From a bacterium (lineage in GTDB: Bacteria; Actinomycetota; Acidimicrobiia; Acidimicrobiales; CATQHL01): DNA of 64,000 nt. Of this stretch, positions 1-8,767 are shown one piece after another (the stretch's first letter is position 1; each line of letters starts with the position of its first letter). Location of the stretch: positions 41,187 through 105,186 of the forward strand of contig JAPONU010000255.1 of NCBI GenBank assembly GCA_026713745.1, given 5' to 3'. Below the pieces are notes generated by a model, which saw only the letters and a program-made list of their open reading frames with translations, had not been told where the DNA came from and did not search any database. Both the position numbers and the translations under genes were made by a program.

Positions 1-653
1 ACGGCATCGTCGGCGAGGAGGGGGCCTCCCGACCCGCTACGTCGGGGATCACGTGGTTCATCGACCCCATCGACGGCACCACAAACTTCGTGTACGGGCA
101 TCCCGGATACGCGGTGTCGGTGGCGGCGGCCAGCGGTGGCCGGCCGATCGCCGGCGCCGTCGTCGACCCGCTGCACGGGGAGGTCTTCTCGGCGGCGCTC
201 GGTGCCGGGGCGGCGTGCAACGGCGAAGCGCTCGCGGTGACCAGCACCGGAGACCTCCGGTCGGCCCTCGTCGCCACCGGATTCGGGTACGACGCAGCTG
301 ATCGGGCCCACCAGGGCGCCGTCGTGGCCGGCCTCGTCGGTCGGGTGCGCGATATCCGCCGCATGGGTTCGGCGGCCCTGGACCTCTGCTCGGTCGCCGC
401 CGGCCGCGTGGACGCCTACTACGAGTACCGCCTCTGCCCGTGGGACCACGCGGCGGGAACCCTCATCGCCTCCGAGGCCGGCGCGGTCACCCGGAGCCCC
501 CTGCTGGCGGCACCGGGAACCGCCGGTTCCGACCACACCGGGTTCGTCGTAGCGTCGGCCCCCGGCGTGGCGGCAACCCTCGACGAACTCTTGATCGAGC
601 TTGAAGCCTGGCCGTCCGCGAGTTCCCCCGACCGGACCGCCGACAAACTCTGA
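1..653 (+). CDS. Inositol-monophosphatase-family phosphatase (5' partial)
   Basis: The gene enters from the left edge; its frame begins at base 3, leaving about 216 C-terminal residues. It belongs to the Mg2+-dependent IMPase/SuhB fold, which removes phosphate from inositol phosphate or related small substrates such as histidinol phosphate or PAP. The first metal motif DPIDGTTNF is at fragment residues 21-29. The second, WDHAAG, starts at residue 147 and is followed by the usual EAGA stretch. The N-terminal acidic helix carrying the first Glu ligand is outside the window. The gene lies 30 bases upstream of a response regulator on the same strand. Family assignment is firm; the substrate cannot be told. 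Another family member lies at 18623-19366. Confidence 0.85.
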   Translation, partial: GIVGEEGASRPATSGITWFIDPIDGTTNFVYGHPGYAVSVAAASGGRPIAGAVVDPLHGEVFSAALGAGAACNGEALAVTSTGDLRSALVATGFGYDAADRAHQGAVVAGLVGRVRDIRRMGSAALDLCSVAAGRVDAYYEYRLCPWDHAAGTLIASEAGAVTRSPLLAAPGTAGSDHTGFVVASAPGVAATLDELLIELEAWPSASSPDRTADKL

Positions 654-683
654 GCACGGCAGCACCGCGCAAATTGGGGCAGC

Positions 684-1373
684 ATGGTGCCTATGGCGAC
701 GCGCATCCTGACCGTGGAGGACGACGAGAGGATCCGCACCTCCCTGCGACTGGCCCTCGAGGACGAAGGCTGGGAGGTGGCGGAATCCTCCAACGGCGAG
801 GACGCGCTGAGCATCTTCCGCCGGCAACCCACCGATGTCGTTCTGATCGACATCATGCTGCCGGGAGTGGACGGATTCGAGGTGTGCCGCTCGCTGCGAC
901 GTATCAGCAACGTTCCCATCGTGATGGTGACCGCCCGGGAGGACACCCACGACATCGTGGCCGGGCTGGAGGCGGGCGCCGACGACTACCTCACCAAGCC
1001 GTTCGCGCCCAAGGAGTTGTCGGCACGGATCCGGGCCCTGCTACGCCGGGCGCGCACCGCCGAGGGCCCTCTCACGAACTTCATCTTCGCCGATCTGGAG
1101 GTGTTCGCCGAGGAGGGCGTCGTGCGCCGCGGCAGCCAGGAGATCAACCTCACCAAGACCGAACTCCGGTTGCTGGTCGAGTTGGCCTCCAACCCCGGGC
1201 GAACCCTCAGCCGGGAGGTGCTGCTGGAACGGATCTGGGGCTACGACTACTTCGGCGACAGCCGCCTGGTTGACGTGCACATCCGGCGCCTGCGAACCAA
1301 GATCGAGACCGACCCTGCCAATCCCCGCCACGTGGTGACCGTCCGCGGCGAGGGGTACAAGCTGCAGCCGTAG
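684..1373 (+). CDS. OmpR/PhoB-family response regulator, MtrA-like
   Basis: Two-component response regulator of about 229 residues, the length of MtrA. The N-terminal receiver has the acidic pocket VEDD (residues 11-14), the phospho-acceptor Asp56 in LIDIMLPG, and the conserved Lys in DDYLTKPF. The C-terminal half is a winged-helix DNA-binding domain with LTKTELRLL and a final VRGEGYKL. A second ATG at 693 gives MATRILTVEDD and could be the true start. It is followed after 5 bases by a histidine kinase and then by a GerMN lipoprotein, the order of mtrA-mtrB-lpqB in Actinobacteria, where the system governs cell-wall and division genes. Orthology to MtrA is inferred from context; the family is certain. 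Confidence 0.85.
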   Translation: MVPMATRILTVEDDERIRTSLRLALEDEGWEVAESSNGEDALSIFRRQPTDVVLIDIMLPGVDGFEVCRSLRRISNVPIVMVTAREDTHDIVAGLEAGADDYLTKPFAPKELSARIRALLRRARTAEGPLTNFIFADLEVFAEEGVVRRGSQEINLTKTELRLLVELASNPGRTLSREVLLERIWGYDYFGDSRLVDVHIRRLRTKIETDPANPRHVVTVRGEGYKLQP

Positions 1374-1378
1374 CCGCC

Positions 1379-2758
1379 GTGGCCGCGCGCATCTCCCTGC
1401 GGCTGCGCGTCAGCCTCGTGTTCGGCCTCGGAGCGCTTGTGCTCGCTGCAGGTCTGTCACTCATCACCTACGAGTTGACAAGGGACAACCTGCTGAGCCG
1501 CCGGGAGGAGTCCTCCCTGGCACGGGTCCTGTTCAACGCCACCCAGGTGAGCCGGCTCATTGACGCCGAGTCCACCGAGCAACAGCTGCGCGACCTGTTG
1601 CAGAACCTCTACACGCCGCTCGGGGCGCGTCCGGTCATACGCTTCGGAGACCTCTGGCTCTCCGCCAACCCCGTGGAGTTCAGTGAGCCTCAGATCGACC
1701 CATTCCTGAAGGACACGGTGGCACAGGGCCGCGCCGCACAGATGCGCTACGTCGTGGGCGAAACCCCCTTCGCCGTCATCGGCATCCCCTACTTCGACAT
1801 CGACGCCGCCTACTACGAGGCAGTGCCGCTCGACGACATCGCGGCCACGCTCAGCTCGCTGCTGATCGCGCTCCTCACCGGCAGCGCCATCACGGTGCTC
1901 GCCGGCATCGGGATCGGCATCTGGGCGGCACAGCGTGCGGTGCAACCCCTCACCGACATCGGCGAGGCGGCCGAGGCCATCGCCGCCGGCGATCTCAACA
2001 CGCGCCTCGAGGGCGCCGATCCCGACCTCGAGCGGCTCTCGCGCTCGTTCAACCAGATGGCGAGTGCCCTGCAGGACCGGATCGAGCGCGATGCCCGCTT
2101 CGCCTCGAACGTCAGCCACGAGTTGCGCTCACCCCTGATGACGCTGACCGCCTCTCTGGAGGTCCTCCGCAAGCGCCAGAGCGAGTTGCCGGCGCGCTCC
2201 CAGACGGCCCTCAACCTGCTCACCGCCGACCTCGAACACTTCAAGCAGCTCGTCGCCGACCTGCTGGAGATTTCCCGGTACGACGTCGGCGCGGCCGCGC
2301 TGGAGCTGGAGGAGTTCGAGATCATCGAGTTCGTCCAGCAGGCGGCGCGCGCCGCCGGTCAGACTCCCGGAGTGACGCGCGATCCCGACACCGAGGGTTT
2401 GGTGGTGCGGGCCGACCGGCGCCGGCTGGCGCAGGTCATGGCAAATCTGCTGGAGAACGCGCACAATCACGCCGGAGGAGCCGCGGCGATCCACGTGGAA
2501 CGCCGCGATTCCACCGTGGAGATCGCCGTGATCGACTCCGGGCCCGGAGTGGCGCCGGCGGACCGGGACATCATCTTCGACCGCTTCTCCCGCGGCAGCC
2601 GGCAGACCTCCGGCGGGCGCTTCAGCGGCACGGGGCTGGGATTGGCACTCGTGTCCGAACACGTTCGCATCCACGGAGGCTCGATCCGCGTGACCGACCG
2701 ACCCGACGGCCTCTCCGGCGCATGCTTCGTCGTCAGTCTCCCGGTGAACGAACTGTGA
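1379..2758 (+). CDS. Sensor histidine kinase, MtrB-like
   Basis: Membrane sensor kinase of 459 residues, partner of the adjacent response regulator. A first transmembrane segment (about residues 10-30) and a second (about 160-185, an Ala/Ile/Gly-rich stretch) flank an extracytoplasmic domain of about 130 residues. A HAMP linker follows (PLTDIGEAAEAIAAGDLNTR). The phospho-acceptor is His247 in FASNVSHELRSPL. The HATPase domain shows the N box NLLENAHNHAGG, then DSGPGV and GTGLGLALV. The start is GTG at 1379, 5 bases after the regulator stop. The stop overlaps the start of the GerMN lipoprotein gene (GTGA), so the three are probably co-translated. MtrB identity rests on gene order. Confidence 0.85.
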   Translation: MAARISLRLRVSLVFGLGALVLAAGLSLITYELTRDNLLSRREESSLARVLFNATQVSRLIDAESTEQQLRDLLQNLYTPLGARPVIRFGDLWLSANPVEFSEPQIDPFLKDTVAQGRAAQMRYVVGETPFAVIGIPYFDIDAAYYEAVPLDDIAATLSSLLIALLTGSAITVLAGIGIGIWAAQRAVQPLTDIGEAAEAIAAGDLNTRLEGADPDLERLSRSFNQMASALQDRIERDARFASNVSHELRSPLMTLTASLEVLRKRQSELPARSQTALNLLTADLEHFKQLVADLLEISRYDVGAAALELEEFEIIEFVQQAARAAGQTPGVTRDPDTEGLVVRADRRRLAQVMANLLENAHNHAGGAAAIHVERRDSTVEIAVIDSGPGVAPADRDIIFDRFSRGSRQTSGGRFSGTGLGLALVSEHVRIHGGSIRVTDRPDGLSGACFVVSLPVNEL

Positions 2759-3384
2759 AGCCCGTGCGGCACCGACGCCCCACCCTGCGGTCCGTTCCCG
2801 CGTTGCTGGCGACTCTCGGGCTGCTGGGGATCGCAGCGGCATGCGGGGTCCCCCAGGATCCGGCGCCACGCATCCTCGACGCTTCGGTGCTGCCCGAGGA
2901 GCTGGCGGTCCCCGTCACGACCACGACTTCCACCGAGGCTCCGGTACCGCGCCAGACCGTCCTCCTGTACTTCGTGGACGGCGAGTCTCTCAGCCGGCCG
3001 ATCGAGCGCGAGCTGGCCACACCGGCAGGCCTGCCGGCCGCTCTCGACGCACTCATCGCCGGCCCGACCGAGGAGGAGGCCGGGGCGGGGCTGACGTCGG
3101 TGATTCCTGCCGAGACGGTCGTCCTCGGCAGCGACCTCGCCAACGGCGTCCTACAGGTGAACCTCGCCGAAGGGGCGCTGGAGCAGATCGAGGGCGCGCT
3201 CCAGAGCCTGGCGATCGCCCAGCTCGTCTATACCGCCACCGAGCTCCCCGGAGTGGACTGGCTCTGGGTGCTGATCGAGGGTGAACCCCGCGCCCTGCCC
3301 ACTGATCAGGGCGACGTGGAGGCACCCGTCGGCCGGGTGCACTACGCCACCCTGGGACCGTCGGGGCCCGGTCCCGGCAGCTAG
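2755..3384 (+). CDS. GerMN-domain lipoprotein, short LpqB-like
   Basis: Predicted exported lipoprotein of 209 residues. The start is the GTG at 2755 that overlaps the kinase stop as GTGA; it gives a basic N-terminus, a hydrophobic stretch and a lipobox ending in IAAAC. After a Thr/Pro-rich linker the domain from about residue 60 (QTVLLYFVDGESL, then LIAGPTEEE and LQVNLAEGALEQ) matches the GerMN (spore germination M-like) fold. In Actinobacteria mtrA-mtrB is normally followed by lpqB, a lipoprotein of nearly 600 residues with a GerMN part and a beta-propeller. Here only the GerMN part exists, so this is a minimal form of LpqB or a simple GerMN lipoprotein. Its 3' end overlaps the convergent pfkA by 4 bases. 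Confidence 0.75.
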   Translation: MKPVRHRRPTLRSVPALLATLGLLGIAAACGVPQDPAPRILDASVLPEELAVPVTTTTSTEAPVPRQTVLLYFVDGESLSRPIERELATPAGLPAALDALIAGPTEEEAGAGLTSVIPAETVVLGSDLANGVLQVNLAEGALEQIEGALQSLAIAQLVYTATELPGVDWLWVLIEGEPRALPTDQGDVEAPVGRVHYATLGPSGPGPGS

Positions 3385-4412
3385 GAGCGGCAGGCCTCGG
3401 CCACGTCCCACAGCCCGTCGGGGATCGGCTTCAGGGCGGCGGTGGCCTCGGCGAGCGGCACGAGCGCGATCCTGCCGGCCTGGACCGCCACCATCTGCCC
3501 GAACCCTCCCGCGTGGGCAGCGTCGACCGCCGCCACCCCGAAGGAGGTGCACAGCACGCGGTCGAAGGCCGTCGGGGTGCCGCCGCGCTGGGTGTGGCCC
3601 AGCACGGTGATCCGGGTCTCGATACCGGTGCGCCGCTCGATCTCGGCGGCAACGATGGCGCCGATTCCGCCGAGGCGAAGGTGCCCGTACTCGTCGAGTC
3701 CGGGCTCGGGCACCTCCAGGGTGCCTGCGACCGGCCGCGCGCCCTCGGCCACGACGACCACCGAGGACTGGGCGCCATCGGTGTGCGAGCTGTGCAGTTC
3801 TCCCGAGATAGCGGCTATGTCGAAGGGCCGCTCCGGCACCAGGATGGCGGCGGCGCCGCCGGCGATGCCCGCCCACAATGCCACGTGACCGGCGTGGCGG
3901 CCCATGACCTCGACGACCATGACCCGATGGTGCGACTCGGCAGTGGTGTGCAGCCGGTCGATGGCGTCTGTGGCGGTCTGCACCGCTGTCTCGAAGCCGA
4001 AGGTCAACTGCGTGCCACCGACGTCGTTGTCGATTGTCTTGGGAACGCCCACGAGGGCAACGCCGAGATCGCTGTGCAGCCTCCGCGCCACACTGAGGGT
4101 TCCCTCGCCGCCCACGACGATCAGCGCCCCCACCTCCCGGTCGGCCAGTACCTCGACCACCCGGCCAGGGCCGTCGTCGGTCATGTACGGCTGGATCCGG
4201 GACGTGCCGAGGATCGTGCCGCCGCGAGACAGGATTCTCGACGCACGCTCGGGATCGACTGGGAACGCGTCATCCTCGACGACTCCCCGCCAACCGTCCC
4301 GGAAGCCCAGCACCTCGTCCCGGTAGCGCCTGGCACCGTACAGGACCACGGCGCGGATCACCGCGTTCAGCCCCGGACAGTCGCCCCCGCCGGTGAGGAT
4401 GCCCAGGCGCAC
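3381..4412 (-). CDS. pfkA: 6-phosphofructokinase
   Basis: Phosphofructokinase of 343 residues, making fructose 1,6-bisphosphate in glycolysis. The start is GTG at 4412, giving VRLGILTGGG. Conserved blocks include GGGDCPGLN (residues 8-16), GGEGT (101-105), PKTIDND (124-130, catalytic Asp128), the sugar-phosphate motif MGRHAGHVAL, and GHTQRGGTP. The residues that separate ATP- from pyrophosphate-dependent enzymes are mixed: Gly104 is ATP-like, while Lys125 (Gly in E. coli PfkA) is typical of pyrophosphate or actinobacterial forms. The phosphoryl donor therefore cannot be assigned. It is the last gene of a minus-strand run, 5 bases after alaC. Confidence 0.92.
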   Translation of the reverse strand: MRLGILTGGGDCPGLNAVIRAVVLYGARRYRDEVLGFRDGWRGVVEDDAFPVDPERASRILSRGGTILGTSRIQPYMTDDGPGRVVEVLADREVGALIVVGGEGTLSVARRLHSDLGVALVGVPKTIDNDVGGTQLTFGFETAVQTATDAIDRLHTTAESHHRVMVVEVMGRHAGHVALWAGIAGGAAAILVPERPFDIAAISGELHSSHTDGAQSSVVVVAEGARPVAGTLEVPEPGLDEYGHLRLGGIGAIVAAEIERRTGIETRITVLGHTQRGGTPTAFDRVLCTSFGVAAVDAAHAGGFGQMVAVQAGRIALVPLAEATAALKPIPDGLWDVAEACRS

Positions 4413-4417
4413 GGGAC

Positions 4418-5593
4418 TCAGTCCAGCGCGGGCAGGGCTTTGCGCAGGTTCCGCACCGCCTGGCCGATGCGTTGCTCGTTCTCGATGAGCGCGAACCGCA
4501 CGTGCCCCTCGCCGCCGGGGCCGAACCCGCCGCCGGGCGAGGTGGCCACGCGCGCCTCGGTGACCAGGAAGGAGGCGAAGCTCACCGAATCCATGTGGCG
4601 GTAGGCCTCGGGAATGGGCGCCCAGACAAACATCGTTCCCTTCGGCGGATCCCCCTCCCAGCCGATCCGTGCCAGCCCCTCGCAGAGGCTGTCGCGGCGG
4701 CTCTGATAGGTCTCGTTCACCAGCTTGGGATAGTCGGCCGCCTCGTTGAGCGTCACTGTGGCGGCGATCTGGACGGGCTGGAACGTGCCGTAGTCGAGGT
4801 AGGACTTGAGTTTGGCCAGCGCGGCGACCGCCTCGGCGTTGCCCACCATGAAGGCCACCCGCCACCCCGCCATCGAGAATGACTTGGTGAGGGAGTAGAA
4901 CTCCACGGCCACGTCCGGAGCGCCCTCGGCCTCCAGGATGGACGGTGGCCGGTAGCCGTCGAATGCGATGTCGGCGTAGGCGAAGTCGTGGACGACGAGC
5001 ACTTCGTGCTCCCGGGCGAAATCCACCACCCGCTGCATGAAGTCCAGGTCGACACAGGTCGTTGTCGGATTGTGGGGGAACGACAGGAGGATGACGCGTG
5101 GCTTGGGCCACGAGTACTCCCAGCGCTGGCGCAGAACCTCGTCGAGGTCATCGCCCACCGACAGGGGGATGTGGCGGATCTCCGCACCGGCGAAGAGCGG
5201 CGCATAGAGGTGAATGGGGTACGAGGGTGCCGGCACCAGCACGGCATCACCGGGCTGCAGCAGCACCCACATCAGGTGCGAGAGGCCCTCCTTGGCACCG
5301 ATGGTGTTGATGACCTGCGTCTCGGGATCCAATTCGACGCCGAACCGGCGGAGGTACAGGTCCGCCACGGCGCCGCGGAGCTTGGGAATGCCACGGCTCA
5401 GCGAGTAGCGGTGGTTGCGAGGGTTGCGTGCGGCCTCGGCCAGCTTCTCGACAGCGATGTCGGGCGACGGGATGTCCGGATTGCCGAACCCCAGATCGAT
5501 GATGTCCTCCCCCTGTCGCCGGCCCTCCACCTTCAGCCGGTCGATCACCGAGAACACGTACGGCGGGAGATTCGATATACGGCGGAAGTCCAT
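4418..5593 (-). CDS. alaC: AlaC-type alanine/pyruvate aminotransferase
   Basis: PLP-dependent fold-type I aminotransferase of 391 residues. The layout and motifs closely follow E. coli AlaC (YfdZ): LPPYVF near the N-terminus, YSLSRGIPKLR (63-73), IGAKEGLSHLM (98-108), PAPSYPIHLY (121-130), FPHNPT, HDFAYADIAFDG, the PLP-lysine motif YSLTKSFSMAGWR with Lys237, and the C-terminal VRFALIEN. These enzymes interconvert alanine and pyruvate with glutamate/2-oxoglutarate; LL-diaminopimelate aminotransferases are the closest alternative. It sits between a ROK glucokinase (11 bases upstream) and pfkA (5 bases downstream), so it is probably part of a small sugar/central-metabolism operon. Confidence 0.88.
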   Translation of the reverse strand: MDFRRISNLPPYVFSVIDRLKVEGRRQGEDIIDLGFGNPDIPSPDIAVEKLAEAARNPRNHRYSLSRGIPKLRGAVADLYLRRFGVELDPETQVINTIGAKEGLSHLMWVLLQPGDAVLVPAPSYPIHLYAPLFAGAEIRHIPLSVGDDLDEVLRQRWEYSWPKPRVILLSFPHNPTTTCVDLDFMQRVVDFAREHEVLVVHDFAYADIAFDGYRPPSILEAEGAPDVAVEFYSLTKSFSMAGWRVAFMVGNAEAVAALAKLKSYLDYGTFQPVQIAATVTLNEAADYPKLVNETYQSRRDSLCEGLARIGWEGDPPKGTMFVWAPIPEAYRHMDSVSFASFLVTEARVATSPGGGFGPGGEGHVRFALIENEQRIGQAVRNLRKALPALD

Positions 5594-5604
5594 GTGCCCG
5601 GAGG

Positions 5605-6597
5605 CTACCGAACGCGCCCGGAGGGTCCGTGCAACTCAGAGGATCCGAGGAGGTCGAGCGCCAGATGTGCTGCCCCGACGACACCCGCCCGGTCGCCGTG
5701 GAGAGCCTGGCGCACCTCGACGGGAGGTCGCCGGTCCTGCTCGACGTAGACCTCTGAGAGGGCGTCGCGCACCGGCACCAGGAACACCTCACCCAGTGCG
5801 GACAGTCCCCCACCGAGCACCACCACCTCGGGCGAGACCAGCAGGATCAGGTTGTTGATTCCCAGCGCCACCCAGGAGGCGAAGTCCCGTAGCAGCCGGC
5901 GCGCCACCGGGTCTCGGGCCGTCGCCAGCTCTCCCACGTGCTCACCCCGGATCGATTCGATGCGACCTGCCACCCTGTCCCGCAGGGCCGGAGCCTTTCC
6001 GGCGGCGGCGGCGCTCCGGGCGGCCCGTCCGAGCGCCTCGCCGGAGGCGAGCTGCTCCCAGCAGCCCCGGCGGCCGCAGGGGCACTCGGGACCGTCGGGC
6101 GCCACGACCATGTGTCCCGCCTCGCCGGCGAAGCCGTGCGCGCCGCGCCTGATCGCACCATCGAGCAGCAGCGCCGCCCCGATGCCGGTGCCGAAGGCGA
6201 CGAGCACGGCGTTGCTGACTCCCGCCACCGCACCCCCCTCCATCTCGCCCCGCAGCGCCGCGGTGGCATCGTTGTCGACCGCCACGGGGCGGCTGAGACT
6301 CTCGGTCAGCAGCGCCCGCAGGGCGAAATCATCGATCGCCGGGATGTTCGGGGAGGTGGATACGACACCCGACCGGTCGACGAGCCCCGCACAACCCACG
6401 CCGATGGCGGCCAGTGGTCCGCCGGCCTCCACTTCCAGCCTCTGGGTCATCTCGCAGATCGCAGCGACGATGCCTGCGGTGGTGTCGGGGCACACGCAGC
6501 GCCGAACTGCGACCTCGTCCCGGGTACCTGTACGGGCAAGCTCCGCCCGGATATTCGTCCCGCCGACATCGAAGCCGGCCACAGCAGCGACGGTCAT
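5605..6597 (-). CDS. ROK-family glucokinase
   Basis: Sugar kinase of 330 residues that most likely phosphorylates glucose to glucose 6-phosphate. The ATP phosphate-1 motif DVGGTN is at residues 10-15. The catalytic Asp is Asp110 in VDNDATAA. The ATP phosphate-2 stretch is VAFGTGIGAALL. The ROK zinc signature is complete: His162 in GEAGHM and Cys172, Cys174 and Cys179 in CPCGRRGCWEQ. Gene order with a SRPBCC protein upstream and a PimB'-type glycosyltransferase further upstream recalls a conserved actinobacterial neighbourhood. N-acetylmannosamine or other ROK substrates cannot be excluded. Confidence 0.85.
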   Translation of the reverse strand: MTVAAVAGFDVGGTNIRAELARTGTRDEVAVRRCVCPDTTAGIVAAICEMTQRLEVEAGGPLAAIGVGCAGLVDRSGVVSTSPNIPAIDDFALRALLTESLSRPVAVDNDATAALRGEMEGGAVAGVSNAVLVAFGTGIGAALLLDGAIRRGAHGFAGEAGHMVVAPDGPECPCGRRGCWEQLASGEALGRAARSAAAAGKAPALRDRVAGRIESIRGEHVGELATARDPVARRLLRDFASWVALGINNLILLVSPEVVVLGGGLSALGEVFLVPVRDALSEVYVEQDRRPPVEVRQALHGDRAGVVGAAHLALDLLGSSELHGPSGRVR

Positions 6598-6673
6598 GGC
6601 CGCAGTGCCGGCGCCCGCTCGCGGTCCTCGCTACCGAACGACCCGCTGGGGTGGGCAGCACGAACCGCCGCGC

Positions 6674-7147
6674 TCACCCGTGCGGCTGCGACTGTCCGGC
6701 GCTCGCCGTCTCGATGCGGTTGCGAAGCTCGTCGAGCGCGGTCGCCATGATCCGCGACGCGGCGCGTCGCTTCACGAACCCGGGTATCGCCACCGCCAAC
6801 TCCGCTGAGAGCGAGTAGGTGATGAGCGTCTTGGCCCCTTCGTCGCCCGCCGGCGCCAACTCGTACTCCCCGTCGAGGTGACGGACCTGATCGCCCTCGG
6901 TGAGGCGCCACGCCACCCGCAGCGGGTTGGAGCCGTAGAAGTACTTGAGCGTGTACGTCACGCTGCGACCCATCGCGGCGGCGCGGAAGGCCACGAGACC
7001 TCCGACTCCGCTGTCGTCGCGCCGCAGGACCCGAGCCTCCTTGATGTCGGGAGCCCACTGCGGGTAGCTCTCGAAGTCCACGACGACGTCGAAGCATTCC
7101 GACGGTGAGGCGTTCACCAGCATCTGGCGCGTCGAGAACTCAACCAT
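6674..7147 (-). CDS. SRPBCC (polyketide cyclase/dehydrase-like) protein
   Basis: Small protein of 157 residues with the START/SRPBCC helix-grip fold used to bind hydrophobic ligands. It begins MVEFSTRQMLVNASPSECF and contains VVDFESYPQWAPDIKEAR, typical of the cyclase/dehydrase subfamily of Actinobacteria. The start at ATG 7147 is chosen because GGAGG lies about 5 bases upstream; an in-frame ATG at 7213 would add 22 low-complexity residues inside the neighbouring gene. Its start overlaps the stop of the upstream membrane-protein gene by 8 bases. Homologues of this subfamily accompany the PimB' mannosyltransferase in mycobacteria, so a role in envelope lipid handling is plausible but unproven. 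Confidence 0.75.
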   Translation of the reverse strand: MVEFSTRQMLVNASPSECFDVVVDFESYPQWAPDIKEARVLRRDDSGVGGLVAFRAAAMGRSVTYTLKYFYGSNPLRVAWRLTEGDQVRHLDGEYELAPAGDEGAKTLITYSLSAELAVAIPGFVKRRAASRIMATALDELRNRIETASAGQSQPHG

Positions 7148-7631
7148 TCCGCCTCCGCTCCAGGTGCCCGGCTCGGCTGGGGAACTCCCCATGTCCTGCG
7201 CCCCAGAGAGCAATCACGCCCAATCCGTACACACCACCAAGAATACCGAACGCGAGCGGGCCAAAGGGGCGAAGGGCGGCTCCGGTGAGTCCGGCGGCGA
7301 ATTGCAGACCTACAGCGACCCACAATTCGACACGTACCGAGCGCGGGGCTCCGGGCATCTGCATGAAGACCGCCATGGTCGACACCTGCTCGAAGCGGCT
7401 CCGCCGCACCGCCACCGCGAACGCCTGCCCGAAACCCAGACTGCCCGCTGCGAACAGCACCAGCGCCACGACCTGGGCCACCCGACCGGCCCCCTCCGGC
7501 CACGTTGCACCAAGCGCGATGACGACGCACAACACTGCGGTGCCCCCGCGTGAGGCCACCAGCAGCCCCTGGCCGGGAGGCGCCGCACGGCCGCCGCGAC
7601 GCACCGGGAGCGTCAACCGAGGGCGCTGCAC
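7140..7631 (-). CDS. Small membrane protein of unknown function
   Basis: Predicted integral membrane protein of about 163 residues. I do not recognise a named family. Hydrophobic segments lie at roughly residues 32-45, 52-74, 103-121 and 124-144, separated by short basic loops, so four helices are likely. The first 20-25 residues are Arg/Pro-rich. The start is uncertain: GTG 7631 overlaps the end of the glycosyltransferase gene by 19 bases, while GTG 7604 would begin just after its stop. Neither has a clear ribosome binding site. Its position between the PimB'-like enzyme and the SRPBCC gene, overlapping both, suggests co-translation and an envelope-related role. Confidence 0.6.
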   Translation of the reverse strand: MQRPRLTLPVRRGGRAAPPGQGLLVASRGGTAVLCVVIALGATWPEGAGRVAQVVALVLFAAGSLGFGQAFAVAVRRSRFEQVSTMAVFMQMPGAPRSVRVELWVAVGLQFAAGLTGAALRPFGPLAFGILGGVYGLGVIALWGAGHGEFPSRAGHLERRRNG

Positions 7632-8767
7632 AGGTTCTTGGCCAGCCGGTCGTAGCTGAACTGCTCCTCGGCGCGGTGCCGTGCCGTCGAGCCCAGGCGG
7701 CGACGATGGTCGGGATCGTCAACCAGGGTGGCCAGCGCGCCGGCCACTCCCGCCACATCCCCGGGGTTCGCGACCACCAGCCCGCTGGCTCCGTGCTCGA
7801 CGGCCTCGGCCGCTCCCCCGCTCTCGCCCGCCACCTGCGCCACCCCAGCGGCCGCCGCCTCGAGGAAGACGATCCCGAATCCCTCCTGCTCGAGGCCGAA
7901 CCAGCGCTTGCGGCACAGCATCGCGAACACGTCCGCCGCTCCGTACAGGTCTGCCAGCTCCCCCTCGCCGACCCGTCCCAACAGGCGCGCCGGCGCACCG
8001 GTCCGGCGCACGAGCCTCTCCAACCTCGGCTTGTCCCGGCCCTCCCCGGCGATGCACAGGCGTAGACCCGGCCTGGCGGGCGCCAGACGCGCAACCGCTT
8101 CGATCAGCCTGTCCATCCCCTTGCGGGGCACCAGCCGGCTGACGCTGAGGACCAGGCTCTCCCCCTCGGCCACCCCGAGGCGCCCGCGCGCAGCCTGCCG
8201 GCGCTCACCGGACTGCGGCACGAAGCGCGCCACATCGACCCCCGGCGGCACGTAGTGCTCGGGGGCCATGTCGGGACACAGGCGCCGGGCTTCGGAGGCG
8301 GCATAGCGGCTGGCGGCGATCACGACGTCGGCGCCCGCCAAGGTGCGCCGCAGCGCGGTGGCGGCCAGCGGCAACCGCGCCGGCACCGTCACCTCGGCGC
8401 CGTGCAGCACAACTCCGTAGGGCACCTCCAGGCGAGGTCCCAAAGCACCGACGGGGACCGCCGGGTCGAAAACCACCAGTTCGGCACCGGTCGCGGCGAG
8501 CAGCCCGCGAATCTCAGCGAGCACCAACGGCATGGGCAGCAGGAACGAGGCCGCGCTGCGCACGATGGGATAGGCCTCGCCTGCATCGAAGTCCGCCGAG
8601 TGGGGATGCGGGCGCGTGAGCACGCAGAACCGGTCCGGTGGCAGGCGCCGCCAGAGCTCCCACAGATAGTTCTGGATACCGCCGACCTTCGGCGGGTAAT
8701 CGTTGGTGACCAGGAGGTGCCGGCGCGGGCGGAACTCGCCACCGGATGCGGGGGGCGGCCGGCTCAC
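7613..8767 (-). CDS. GT4 glycosyltransferase, PimB'-like mannosyltransferase
   Basis: Family 4 retaining glycosyltransferase (GT-B fold), 384 residues from GTG 8767. The N-terminal acceptor domain has LLVTNDYPPKVGGIQNYL. The donor domain has VSRLVPRKGMDRLIEA and the EX7E motif region EGFGIVFLEAAAAGV followed by GESGGAAEAVEHG, which resembles PimB' of mycobacteria, the enzyme adding the second mannose to phosphatidylinositol mannoside. The start codon overlaps the queG stop as GTGA. The neighbouring SRPBCC protein and ROK kinase support the PimB' assignment. Another lipid-linked acceptor is possible. Confidence 0.75.
   Translation of the reverse strand: MSRPPPASGGEFRPRRHLLVTNDYPPKVGGIQNYLWELWRRLPPDRFCVLTRPHPHSADFDAGEAYPIVRSAASFLLPMPLVLAEIRGLLAATGAELVVFDPAVPVGALGPRLEVPYGVVLHGAEVTVPARLPLAATALRRTLAGADVVIAASRYAASEARRLCPDMAPEHYVPPGVDVARFVPQSGERRQAARGRLGVAEGESLVLSVSRLVPRKGMDRLIEAVARLAPARPGLRLCIAGEGRDKPRLERLVRRTGAPARLLGRVGEGELADLYGAADVFAMLCRKRWFGLEQEGFGIVFLEAAAAGVAQVAGESGGAAEAVEHGASGLVVANPGDVAGVAGALATLVDDPDHRRRLGSTARHRAEEQFSYDRLAKNLCSALG

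Noticed and set aside
3381..5111. 576-residue minus-strand frame joining pfkA to upstream sequence
   Set aside because: The first 230 residues are the wrong frame of alaC, low-complexity Arg/Gly; PFK homology begins at GTG 4412.
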